Assembly: GCF_936933875.1 (NCBI RefSeq)
Contig: NZ_CAKZIK010000005.1
Span: 1-13,010 of the forward strand
Reading direction: 5' to 3'
DNA length: 13,010 bases
Source: an uncultured Chryseobacterium sp.
GTDB taxonomy: Bacteria; Bacteroidota; Bacteroidia; Flavobacteriales; Weeksellaceae
Shown: one piece after another, positions 1 to 6,369 of the stretch
Position numbering within the stretch: the stretch's first letter is position 1
Layout: each line of letters starts with the position of its first letter
Translations under genes and position numbers: made by a program
The notes under the pieces: model-generated
Databases searched by the model: none
Told to the model about the DNA's origin: nothing
Seen by the model: only the letters and a program-made list of their open reading frames with translations

Positions 1-1
1 A

Positions 2-739
2 AACGAAAATAAAATCCAGAACGTCGGAAATGAGCAAAAATATGATGTTGAAAAAATAATCAGTTTAAAACCGGACGCGGTTTTCACCAATTACATTGCT
101 ACTTTCGAAAATACCTACGATTTGCTGAGCAAAAATAATATCGAAGTGATATTCCTGGATGAATATCTGGAGCAAAATCCTCTGGAAAAATCCAAATATC
201 TAACTGTTTTCGGAAAGTTATTGGATGCAGAACAAGTTGCAGATTCAAAATTCAATCAAATCAAAAAACCTTACGATTCTCTTCAAACTATTGCTTCTAA
301 AATTCAGGAAAAACCTGTGGTTTTAGCAAACGAAATGTATGGAAGTCAGTGGTTTCTTCCGGGCGGAAAAACAGGTTTGGCAACATTAATTAAAAATGCT
401 GGAGGAAATTACATCAATGCATCAAACACCGATGAAAAAGCTGTTCCGTTAAGTTTTGAGGAGGTTTTCGTAAAAGCTGAAAAAGCAGAATTTTGGGTGA
501 ATGTTGGTAATCATGCTTCCAAAAAAGAACTGCTGCAAATCAACCCCAATTATGCAAAAATGAAAGTCTTTCAAACCGGTAAAATTTACGGTGTTAATGG
601 AAAGGAGAAAGGCAAAGGCAACGATTTTTTTGAAAGTGGTGTCGTTCGTGCGGATTTGGTTCTGAAAGATTATATCAAAGTTTTTCATCCTCAGTTACTT
701 CCAAATCATTCGCTGATTTATTTAAAAGAGTTAAAATAA
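2..739 (+). CDS. ABC transporter periplasmic substrate-binding protein (BtuF/FecB-like), 5' truncated by window edge
   Basis: Family function: periplasmic binding protein of the BtuF/FepB/FecB type (Pfam periplasmic_binding_2, PF01497), delivering an iron-siderophore, haem or cobalamin to an inner-membrane ABC importer. The frame is open from base 2, so the signal peptide and N-terminus lie outside the window; 245 residues plus TAA are visible. The motif SLKPDAVFTNY (about residues 21-31 of the visible part) matches the usual 'E-I-x-x-L-K-P-D-x-V' strand. It is followed by an ExLEQNPLEKSKYLTVFGKLL helix segment, the second-lobe GGKTGLATLIKNAGG (from about residue 121), and a C-terminal FFESGVVRADLVLKDYIKVF helix. 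An internal TTG at 122 is not the start, because homology-like sequence continues upstream of it. The substrate cannot be assigned. The transporter's permease and ATPase genes are not in the window. mtgA follows 48 nt downstream with its own -7 element. Confidence 0.88.
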   Translation, partial: NENKIQNVGNEQKYDVEKIISLKPDAVFTNYIATFENTYDLLSKNNIEVIFLDEYLEQNPLEKSKYLTVFGKLLDAEQVADSKFNQIKKPYDSLQTIASKIQEKPVVLANEMYGSQWFLPGGKTGLATLIKNAGGNYINASNTDEKAVPLSFEEVFVKAEKAEFWVNVGNHASKKELLQINPNYAKMKVFQTGKIYGVNGKEKGKGNDFFESGVVRADLVLKDYIKVFHPQLLPNHSLIYLKELK

Positions 740-756
740 TTTTTTCAATAAAACGT

Positions 757-764
757 TATCTTTA
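757..764 (+). promoter_or_regulatory. Candidate -7 promoter element for mtgA (TATCTTTA)
   Basis: TATCTTTA matches the Bacteroidota -7 consensus TAnnTTTG at all but the last base and lies 23 nt before the mtgA ATG, giving a short leader. No TTTG or TTG is visible at the usual -33 distance. It lies in the 48-nt gap after the binding-protein gene, so mtgA may be transcribed on its own. Confidence 0.45.
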
Positions 765-787
765 CGCCCGAAAACAGGGAATTTTTT

Positions 788-1432
788 ATGTGGTCTAAAA
801 TCAAGAAAACAATATACATCCTCATCCTCGCGAATATTTTATTTATTTTTTGGGGAAAATTCTTCAATGCTCCTATCACATTTACGCAAATTGGTGGTTT
901 TTTTGAATATGGAAAGTTGCAACGCGATTACATCAGTTCCGAAGAAATGGGTTCGAATGTAAAAAAAGCTGTAATTGCTGCAGAAGACCAGAAATTTTTT
1001 ATTCATAACGGATTCGATTATAAAGCCATTCAAAAGGCTTACGAGAAAAATAATCAGGGAAAAAAATTAAGAGGAGGAAGTACAATTTCTCAGCAAACGG
1101 CCAAAAATATTTTTCTTTGGCAGGGAAGAAGCTGGGTTCGTAAAGGTTTAGAAACCGTTTATACTTTCTTCATTGAATTAATTTGGGGAAAAGAGGTGAT
1201 TTTGGAACGTTACCTTAATTCTATTGAAATGGGGCAAGGTGTTTTCGGGGTCGAAGCAGCTTCCGAATATTATTTCGGAAAACATTCTAAAGACCTTACG
1301 AAAAGCGAAGCAGCATGGATTGCAACAATTCTTCCCAACCCAAAAAAATACGATCCTCATCATCCTTCAAAATATCTGCGTAACCGTCATAACTGGATTT
1401 TACGCCAGATGAATAACGTCAGTTTGAAATAG
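788..1432 (+). CDS. mtgA: Monofunctional biosynthetic peptidoglycan transglycosylase
   Basis: Polymerises lipid II into glycan strands at the outer face of the inner membrane, without a transpeptidase domain. The 214-residue length fits MtgA and is far shorter than class A PBPs. Residues about 8-23 form one N-terminal membrane anchor. All main GT51 motifs are visible: EDQKFFIHNG with the expected catalytic Glu66, GGSTISQQ at 96-103, RKGLE with the second catalytic Glu122, and KEVILERYLN at 135-144. The C-terminal LPNPKKYDP segment is also typical. The ATG at 788 is chosen because it directly precedes the membrane anchor; no clear Shine-Dalgarno is present, as is usual in this phylum. The gene lies 16 nt upstream of the Gcr-like gene, whose probable promoter occupies that gap. 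No missing key residue was seen. Confidence 0.95.
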   Translation: MWSKIKKTIYILILANILFIFWGKFFNAPITFTQIGGFFEYGKLQRDYISSEEMGSNVKKAVIAAEDQKFFIHNGFDYKAIQKAYEKNNQGKKLRGGSTISQQTAKNIFLWQGRSWVRKGLETVYTFFIELIWGKEVILERYLNSIEMGQGVFGVEAASEYYFGKHSKDLTKSEAAWIATILPNPKKYDPHHPSKYLRNRHNWILRQMNNVSLK

Positions 1433-1434
1433 CG

Positions 1435-1442
1435 TATCTTTG
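1435..1442 (+). promoter_or_regulatory. Perfect TAnnTTTG -7 element in the mtgA/Gcr-like gap
   Basis: TATCTTTG fits the Bacteroidota -7 consensus exactly and lies within the 16-nt gap between the mtgA stop and the ATG at 1449. If transcription starts about 5-7 nt downstream, the first base is at or next to the ATG, which would make a leaderless message. No good -33 TTTG is visible inside the end of mtgA, so strength is uncertain. Confidence 0.5.
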
Positions 1443-1448
1443 CACCAG

Positions 1449-3482
1449 ATGGCTTTCGGTTTCTCCCATAAAGAAAACTTTGATCAGGTTCTTAAAAAAT
1501 ATTTTACTTTTAAGAACGAGACTAAGTCGTTGGATCCTTTATACGACGTATTTCAGGCTATCAAACGAGAAAATTTCGATGTTGTTTTAGAATATTTGAA
1601 GAACAGCCCCGGAATTACCCAAAATTTCAGCTATTACCTTCATCATATTTTTTCGGACAGAACCATCAATCTTTCGTTAACGGAAGCCAATATTCTCTCG
1701 GAAAACGCTTTTGTACCGGAACTTCGTAAAAGGATTCTGAATAAATTTTTACCGCCTGTAGAAAACGAACAAACCGTTTGGCATTTGGTAGATTATGTTT
1801 CGGTTCGTACCGCAAAAGATTACAAGTATTTTAAAAATATTTCTGAAGAAGAACTGGATGAACTTTTCAGACTATTGAAGATTGACAGGTTTATTACACA
1901 TCCTTTTGTGAAAAACGAGCTGTTTTTCTCGATGAATATTTTAGCTTGGCGCGTTATCGGTAATGCGATGGATGTGGAAGTTGTTAACATGGCACCGGAA
2001 TACAGAAATTTCGACAATCCTTTTCTGGCTTTGCAGGACGAAATGGATGTTTTAACCAACGAGTTCAAAGCCAATCCGGAATTTTTATTGACGACAAAAG
2101 ATATTCACTTCAAACAGATAAAAATTTATCTGGAACAGTGTCTGGATTTTATTAACGTAGCTTTCAAAAACTCTGCGAAATACGGGATCTCGGGAAAAAT
2201 TAATCAGTCCTTATTGAAAATACGTCAACAGCTCAACCGAATTTCAGATATCGTGAATTTGTTGGTAATTGATGATGAAACTGATGTTCCGAAGAAATCA
2301 AAGCAGCTGTTTTTCAATATTTTAGAATACAAATCTCACAAGAATAATATTTCTGAATTGGTGGATGAAAGTACGCGTTTGATGTCGCATCTCATCACCA
2401 ATCATACTGCAGAAACTGGCGTTCATTACATTTCTTCAACGGTAAAAGATTACATGAAAATGTTTTGGAAAGCAAGTGGAGGAGGTGTAATTGTTGGTGT
2501 TTTGTGTGTACTCAAAATGCTTTACAGTTATATCACGGGAAGCGAATTTTCTCACGCCATTTTGTATTCTTTCAATTATGCGATGGGTTTCATCATGATT
2601 TATCTGATGCATTTTACCCTTGCAACAAAACAGCCTGCAATGACGGCTGCAACGATGGCGAAAGTACTTTCGGAAGAAAAAAATACACAAAAAAATTATC
2701 TGGATTTCGCACACCTTATTTCTAAACTTTTCAGAACGCAGTTCATTGCATTTGTAGGAAATGTTTTGTGGGCATTTCCGGTTTCTTTAGCCATTATTTA
2801 TGGTCTGGATGTGCTTTTTAACCAAAATATGGCAGCAGAAAAATCTACAAAATTGCTGCAAGATTTGGATCCGTTTGAGTCTAAAGCTATTCTGCATGCT
2901 TCTTTGGCAGGTTTTTACCTTTTTATTTCGGGAATTATTTCGGGAAATATCGGGAACAACTCCGTCTTTTATCAGATTCCGAAACGTATCGCCAACAATC
3001 CTTTAATTAATCAGGTTTTAGGACCAAAAATTGCAAAATCAGCGTCACAATATTATTCCAGAAACTGGGCTGGAATTATTTCGAATTTTTGGTTTGGGGT
3101 TTGTCTTGGAGCAACCGGACCAATCGGAACTTTTTTGGGACTGGATTTGGATATCAGACATATCACTTTCGCAGCCGGAAACTTTGCATTAGGATTGTAT
3201 GGGAAGGATTTTTCGGTGGACAGTTACACTTTCTGGATATCTTTCTTTACTGTTTTTCTCATTGGTTTTTTCAACTTTTTGGTGAGTTTCGGCCTTTCGA
3301 TGGCACTTGCGCTTCGTTCCAGAAAAGTGAATTTTGGTGGAGTGAAAGAAATTCTGAAAGCTATTTTCCGCTACTTCCTGAAAAATCCCTTCCGTTTCTT
3401 TTTACCGATTTCGTCTAGCGAATTAGATTTGAGAGCGAAAGAAATGATACAAACGGCTTCTACAAAATCAGAAGATCGTTAA
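1449..3482 (+). CDS. Gcr-like 'site-specific recombinase' family multi-pass membrane protein
   Basis: Belongs, by recognition, to the family annotated as site-specific recombinase (Pfam SpecificRecomb, PF10136; Neisseria Gcr). The 677-residue protein has a soluble helical N-terminal half (about 1-335) and a membrane half. Hydrophobic spans lie near 345-365, 367-390, 428-457, 476-500, 535-560 and 595-625. The family signature ATKQPAMTAA is at 392-401. No tyrosine-recombinase RHRY set or serine-recombinase motif is visible, and the membrane topology argues against DNA strand exchange, so the family name should not be taken as function. The ATG at 1449 is preferred over an in-frame TTG at 1440, because that TTG is part of the perfect -7 element. 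The 3' end overlaps the convergent DUF721 gene by 23 nt. The true role is unknown; a transport or envelope function is possible but is inference. Confidence 0.82.
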   Translation: MAFGFSHKENFDQVLKKYFTFKNETKSLDPLYDVFQAIKRENFDVVLEYLKNSPGITQNFSYYLHHIFSDRTINLSLTEANILSENAFVPELRKRILNKFLPPVENEQTVWHLVDYVSVRTAKDYKYFKNISEEELDELFRLLKIDRFITHPFVKNELFFSMNILAWRVIGNAMDVEVVNMAPEYRNFDNPFLALQDEMDVLTNEFKANPEFLLTTKDIHFKQIKIYLEQCLDFINVAFKNSAKYGISGKINQSLLKIRQQLNRISDIVNLLVIDDETDVPKKSKQLFFNILEYKSHKNNISELVDESTRLMSHLITNHTAETGVHYISSTVKDYMKMFWKASGGGVIVGVLCVLKMLYSYITGSEFSHAILYSFNYAMGFIMIYLMHFTLATKQPAMTAATMAKVLSEEKNTQKNYLDFAHLISKLFRTQFIAFVGNVLWAFPVSLAIIYGLDVLFNQNMAAEKSTKLLQDLDPFESKAILHASLAGFYLFISGIISGNIGNNSVFYQIPKRIANNPLINQVLGPKIAKSASQYYSRNWAGIISNFWFGVCLGATGPIGTFLGLDLDIRHITFAAGNFALGLYGKDFSVDSYTFWISFFTVFLIGFFNFLVSFGLSMALALRSRKVNFGGVKEILKAIFRYFLKNPFRFFLPISSSELDLRAKEMIQTASTKSEDR

Positions 3483-3750
3483 TTTTTTCAGCTCCGAATT
3501 TTTCCTGAAATTTTTTGAGAAAGAATGATTTTTTGAGCCTGAAATCGTTTTTCAGCAGTGGAGATTTTATTTTAATCGAAAGAATGCCGTTCTCCAAATT
3601 CGTATCTCCAATTTCCTGAAAAAGGAAATCATCAAGATATTCCTGTAGAAAATCTTTCACCTCGAAAGCCAGTAATTTATCTTCAAAACCATAAATCTTC
3701 GCAAAAGATTTCACGAGTTCGGATGATTGATATTCTCTCTTTTTTTTCAT
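3460..3750 (-). CDS. DUF721 domain protein, DciA-like
   Basis: A small 96-residue protein of the DUF721 type. This family includes DciA, which recruits or loads the replicative helicase DnaB in bacteria lacking DnaC/DnaI-type loaders. The N-terminal KKREYQSSELVKSFAKIYGFEDKLLAFEVKDF pattern (about residues 2-33) is the usual start of the short Bacteroidota form. Position supports the call: it follows recF in the same direction, and DciA-type genes sit next to recF in other lineages, notably Actinobacteria. The ATG at 3750 is preferred. An upstream in-frame TTG at 3774 would add eight residues encoded by a dispersed repeat, which is unlikely to be native. The gene ends with TAG inside the 3' end of the convergent Gcr-like gene, with no terminator between them. 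DUF721 assignment is fairly secure; helicase loading is inferred from the family. Confidence 0.8.
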   Translation of the reverse strand: MKKKREYQSSELVKSFAKIYGFEDKLLAFEVKDFLQEYLDDFLFQEIGDTNLENGILSIKIKSPLLKNDFRLKKSFFLKKFQEKFGAEKINDLLIL

Positions 3751-3777
3751 GTCATTGCGAGTGCAGCGAAGCAATCT
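3751..3777. repeat. Dispersed REP-like repeat filling the recF-DUF721 spacer
   Basis: A 27-nt element on the + strand starts GTCATTGCGA and ends GAAGCAATCT, with inverted ends ATTGC (3754-3758) and GCAAT (3771-3775). It resembles a family I recall as widely dispersed in Bacteroidota intergenic regions. It occupies nearly all of the 32-nt gap between the recF stop and the DUF721 start codon. Copy number cannot be judged from one window. Confidence 0.6.
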
Positions 3778-3782
3778 TTTGT

Positions 3783-4904
3783 TTAAATCTCAAATATTTT
3801 CGATTCCTCATTAATTCTCTTCACCACGCTTTCCGTTCTTTCCCGATGCGTATCTGTAATAAACATTTGCCCAAATTTTTCTTGATTGATCAATGAAATC
3901 AACTGTGAAACGCGGCTATCATCCAACTTATCGAAAATATCGTCGAGCAAAAGAATTGGATTTTTTCCGGTGAGTTCTTTAATTCTTTTAATTTGAGCCA
4001 GTTTCAAAGAAATTAAAAACGATTTCTGCTGACCTTGAGAACCGAATTTTTTCAAAGAATTTCCGTTCATTTCAAACAATAAATCATCTTTGTGAATTCC
4101 TTTGGAAGTATATGTTAAAGCCTTGTCTTTTTCAAGATTTTCAACTAGTAAAGATTTCATCTTGTTACCAGGCTGAGCGGAGTCGAAGCCTTCCAAAAGA
4201 TGAGAGTCATAAATTACCGAAATTTTTTCGTTTCCGCCCGAAATTATTTCATAAAAATGCTGAACAACCGGATTCAGTTTTTCTACAAACCCTTTCCTTT
4301 TCTCAAAAATTTTAGTTCCGAAATTTGAAATGGGTTCGTCGTAAATTTCGAGAGAATCTTTATCAAAAGTTCTGTTTTTGGCAAAATATTTCAGTAAAGC
4401 ATTTCTTTGTTGAAGCGTTTTTTGGTACTGAATTAAATTGAACAAATAATCATGGTCAGTTTGCGAAATCATCGCATCTAAAAACTTTCTTCTGCTTTCT
4501 CCGGAATCCGAAATCAGGTTCGAATCGTATGGCGAAATCATCACACTTGGCAAATAACCGATGTGGTCTGCAATTCGGTCGTAAGTTTTATCGTTTTTCT
4601 TGATGATTTTCTTGGCTTCTTTTGGTAGCAGAATTTTGATGATGTCCTCTTTTTCTTCATTCTGAATTTCAGACTCGATGGAAAAAAAACTTGTGCTGAG
4701 CGAAGTCGAAGCATCTGAATTGATGTTCTGAAAATCCGAGTTTCCCAAAAAACTTTTTCCCACCGAAAGATAATGCAAAGCATCGAGGATATTGGTTTTC
4801 CCGACACCGTTATTGCCCACAAAACAATTAATTTGCGGCGAAAATTCGAACGATTTTTCGTTGTGGTTTTTAAAATTGATAAGGGAAAGTTTGCGGAGAA
4901 TCAT
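3783..4904 (-). CDS. recF: DNA replication/repair protein RecF with two repeat-derived insertions
   Basis: RecF is a cytoplasmic SMC/ABC-like ATPase that acts with RecO and RecR to load RecA on gapped DNA. The 373-residue protein starts MILRKLSLINFKNH, the canonical RecF N-terminus, with Walker A GNNGVGKT at 30-37. The ABC signature region GSQGQQKSFLISLKLAQ is followed by Walker B ILLLDD with Asp321-Asp322, then FDKLDDSR and ITDTHRE near the C-terminus. All key ATPase residues are present, so the protein is probably active. Two short segments look foreign: DASTSLST near 64-71 and GFDSAQPG near 239-246. Both are encoded by copies of one dispersed DNA repeat and both fall at probable surface loops. 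The start codon overlaps the toxin gene stop as ATGA, implying translational coupling. DUF721 follows after a repeat-filled 32-nt gap. Confidence 0.96.
   Translation of the reverse strand: MILRKLSLINFKNHNEKSFEFSPQINCFVGNNGVGKTNILDALHYLSVGKSFLGNSDFQNINSDASTSLSTSFFSIESEIQNEEKEDIIKILLPKEAKKIIKKNDKTYDRIADHIGYLPSVMISPYDSNLISDSGESRRKFLDAMISQTDHDYLFNLIQYQKTLQQRNALLKYFAKNRTFDKDSLEIYDEPISNFGTKIFEKRKGFVEKLNPVVQHFYEIISGGNEKISVIYDSHLLEGFDSAQPGNKMKSLLVENLEKDKALTYTSKGIHKDDLLFEMNGNSLKKFGSQGQQKSFLISLKLAQIKRIKELTGKNPILLLDDIFDKLDDSRVSQLISLINQEKFGQMFITDTHRERTESVVKRINEESKIFEI
4171..4190 (-). repeat. In-frame dispersed repeat copy 1 inside recF
   Basis: On the coding strand this reads GGCTTCGACTCCGCTCAGCC and encodes the GFDSAQP peptide of RecF. 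It shares a GCTTCGACTnCGCTCAGC core with 4695-4712, in the same orientation but in a different reading frame. This core is one I recall as a frequent dispersed element in Bacteroidota genomes; dispersal cannot be verified here. Confidence 0.7.
4695..4712 (-). repeat. In-frame dispersed repeat copy 2 inside recF
   Basis: On the coding strand this reads GCTTCGACTTCGCTCAGC, differing from the copy at 4171-4190 by one base over the 18-nt core. Here it is read as Ala-Ser-Thr-Ser-Leu-Ser, a different frame from the other copy, so the similarity is at the DNA level and not a protein repeat. Confidence 0.7.
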
Positions 4905-5203
4905 AAGCCTAGGATTTCTTCAAGTTTATAAGGGTCTTGGCGAACGTCCCAAATTGCAACAATTTCAATGAGGTTCTCAGAATTTTTGTAAATAATATAA
5001 AAATCGCGAATAAGTTTTCCTCGGCAGTCGTCTTTTATTTCGATACCAATTTCGGGAAATTCAGAAATCAATTTTGCACTACTGTTAAACAGGCTGTTGA
5101 GTTTTCTTGAATATGTTTTTGATTTGTTACGAAAAATCCAATATTTCAGTATTTCACGTCTTTGAAACTTTGCGAAATCAGACCATTTTAATCTTTTAGC
5201 CAT
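4901..5203 (-). CDS. RelE/ParE-family toxin
   Basis: A 100-residue protein of the RelE/ParE toxin fold. Members either cleave mRNA at the ribosome (RelE) or poison gyrase (ParE); which applies cannot be told from sequence alone. The visible pattern is an N-terminal W-S-D-F-A helix start, a helical hairpin with basic residues, then the strands GKLIRDFYIIYK (about 63-74) and IEIVAIWDVRQDPYKL (about 79-94). The WDxRQDPxKL ending is typical of Bacteroidota members. Its start overlaps the preceding antitoxin-like gene by 16 nt, the normal toxin-antitoxin layout. Unusually, its TGA overlaps the recF ATG as ATGA. The length is normal and no truncation is seen, so it is probably intact, although activity is not shown by sequence. 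Confidence 0.85.
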   Translation of the reverse strand: MAKRLKWSDFAKFQRREILKYWIFRNKSKTYSRKLNSLFNSSAKLISEFPEIGIEIKDDCRGKLIRDFYIIYKNSENLIEIVAIWDVRQDPYKLEEILGL

Positions 5204-5508
5204 TCGTCAAATTCTTTTTCTACATCTTCATTGTCATGAACCAGTCCGTTTTTAATATCATCCAAACCTCTTTCAATCATTTTCAAATAAACAGGGTGCA
5301 ATTCAATCGTTTCTTCTTTAAAATATTCCTCCACTTCTTGCTCAGTCATTGGTTGTTCGGAATCATAAACAGATTCCGGTTCAGAAACCATATTGATTTC
5401 CTTGTTTTCTTGCAAAAATTCCCAAAGTTTCATCAGTAAATTTCTGTTGGTGCTTTCATTTATAGCACGTGTCAGTTTATTTTTTAGGCTTTCGAAATTT
5501 TCCATCAC
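5188..5508 (-). CDS. Probable antitoxin of the RelE/ParE-type module
   Basis: A 106-residue acidic protein directly upstream of the toxin and overlapping it by 16 nt, which is the main reason for calling it the antitoxin. The N-terminal half (MENFESLKNKLTRAIN and on to about residue 36) is predicted helical. The middle MTEQEVEEYFKEE is strongly acidic. The C-terminal MIERGLDDIKNGLVHDNEDV with a final EFDEWLKD resembles the tail seen in addiction-module antitoxins partnering RelE-like toxins. No ribbon-helix-helix or Xre DNA-binding motif is evident, so whether it represses its own promoter is unclear. Two adjacent ATG codons (5508 and 5505) can start it. A TTTG-N19-TATCTTTA promoter lies just upstream, giving a leader of only a few bases. 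Without the toxin next to it, this would be a hypothetical protein. Confidence 0.75.
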   Translation of the reverse strand: MMENFESLKNKLTRAINESTNRNLLMKLWEFLQENKEINMVSEPESVYDSEQPMTEQEVEEYFKEETIELHPVYLKMIERGLDDIKNGLVHDNEDVEKEFDEWLKD

Positions 5509-5520
5509 TCAAATTTTCAG

Positions 5521-5551
5521 TAAAGATAAAATTTAAAATTTTTGAATCAAA
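5521..5551 (-). promoter_or_regulatory. Promoter of the antitoxin-toxin-recF-DUF721 operon
   Basis: On the - strand, TTTG (5551-5548) is followed after exactly 19 nt by TATCTTTA (5528-5521). This matches the Bacteroidota -33 TTTG / -7 TAnnTTTG promoter except for the last base. The -7 lies 12 nt before the antitoxin ATG. The -33 sits inside the 3' end of the UbiA-like gene. It is the best-formed promoter in the window and the only one seen upstream of recF on this strand. Confidence 0.6.
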
Positions 5552-6288
5552 ATCAGAAATAAAAACGGCAAAGCAGAACAAAGTTCTACCCAAAAGGAAA
5601 AGTAGCAATCGCGGTTGCTGTTTTTGGAGAAATAAATCAATATAAAGGTTAAAATTGATGTGAAGAAGAGTGCTAATGAAAACTCTGGTTTTAAATAGAA
5701 AATCGCCAAAATATTAGCAGCAAAAATCAAAAAATACGCGAAGTATTTTGTGTTCTGAACACCTATTAATGTGGGAAAAGTCACCACATCATCAGCTTTC
5801 ATGTCACGAATGTCAAAAGGTAAAACCAAAGCCGTGACGAATAGCCAGGAAATAAAAAATATGGAAGGATGAAATATGGGTAAAATCAGCCAGGAATTAA
5901 TTAAAGCCCATGTTAATCCCACATAAAATATTTTTAAAAGAGGGATTTTTCGGATAAAAGTTTCTAAAAAACTGGAGTTATACAATAACCCTAAAACTAC
6001 AATAACCAACCATTTCAAAAGCCGGATTTCGTTGTGGTTAAGAAAAATTAATATCGCTGAAAAAATTCCTGCTAAAAAATTGATAATCAGTATTTTTCTG
6101 AAATTTTTAGCGTGTTGGTATTTCGTGTATAAATAACCACTCCAAAACGTTATAAAAATGAGTAAAATGGTAGGAAACCGCACAATTTCCTGCTCCAGCA
6201 TGAAAAATATGGCGAACAAAGTTCCGCATAAGGACACGAAAAGTTCGCTGTCTACAATATATTTTTTTAGTAAATTTAAGAACTGCAT
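5533..6288 (-). CDS. Divergent UbiA-like prenyltransferase family membrane protein
   Basis: A 251-residue, very hydrophobic protein with about seven to nine likely membrane helices, resembling the UbiA superfamily, which transfers prenyl chains to aromatic acceptors in the inner membrane. The second Asp-rich motif is recognisable: FDIRDMKADD, with Asp159, Asp162 and Asp166, followed by TFPTLIG as in UbiA proteins. The LLYNSSF then RKIPLLKIFYVGLTWALINS segment (about 100-131) also fits flavobacterial UbiA-like proteins. The first motif, normally NDxxD near residue 50-60, is replaced by SGYLYTKYQ with no Asp, so magnesium-diphosphate binding at that site appears lost. It may be a non-catalytic or altered-substrate member. 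It ends 24 nt before the antitoxin gene, which has its own promoter, and is divergent from the alpha-2-macroglobulin gene across 81 nt. Substrate and pathway are unknown. Confidence 0.7.
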   Translation of the reverse strand: MQFLNLLKKYIVDSELFVSLCGTLFAIFFMLEQEIVRFPTILLIFITFWSGYLYTKYQHAKNFRKILIINFLAGIFSAILIFLNHNEIRLLKWLVIVVLGLLYNSSFLETFIRKIPLLKIFYVGLTWALINSWLILPIFHPSIFFISWLFVTALVLPFDIRDMKADDVVTFPTLIGVQNTKYFAYFLIFAANILAIFYLKPEFSLALFFTSILTFILIYFSKNSNRDCYFSFWVELCSALPFLFLILIQKF

Positions 6289-6369
6289 TTTAACGGCTTT
6301 GCCATTTCTTAATCAAAGAAAGACACGCAAATTTAATAATTCGGAATTTGGCGGAGCAAAAACAGAGTT
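6289..6369. other. Divergent intergenic region, no clear promoter
   Basis: This 81-nt gap must hold the starts for the UbiA-like gene (-) and the alpha-2-macroglobulin gene (+). The only -7-like match is TTTCTTTG on the - strand (6321-6314), which lacks the TA. No paired -33 is seen and no Shine-Dalgarno precedes either ATG. Confidence 0.4.

Noticed and set aside
122..124. TTG at 122 as the start of the substrate-binding protein
   Set aside because: Typical binding-protein sequence (SLKPDAVFTNY) is encoded upstream in the same frame, so the gene simply runs off the left edge of the window.
1440..1448. TTG start for the Gcr-like gene, adding MHQ
   Set aside because: The TTG coincides with the last bases of a perfect -7 element, and the ATG at 1449 begins the natural MAFGFSHK sequence.
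3089..3418. A + strand 109-codon open frame inside the Gcr-like gene
   Set aside because: It is an alternate frame of the conserved membrane protein, with a Trp/Phe-rich translation typical of a frameshifted shadow.
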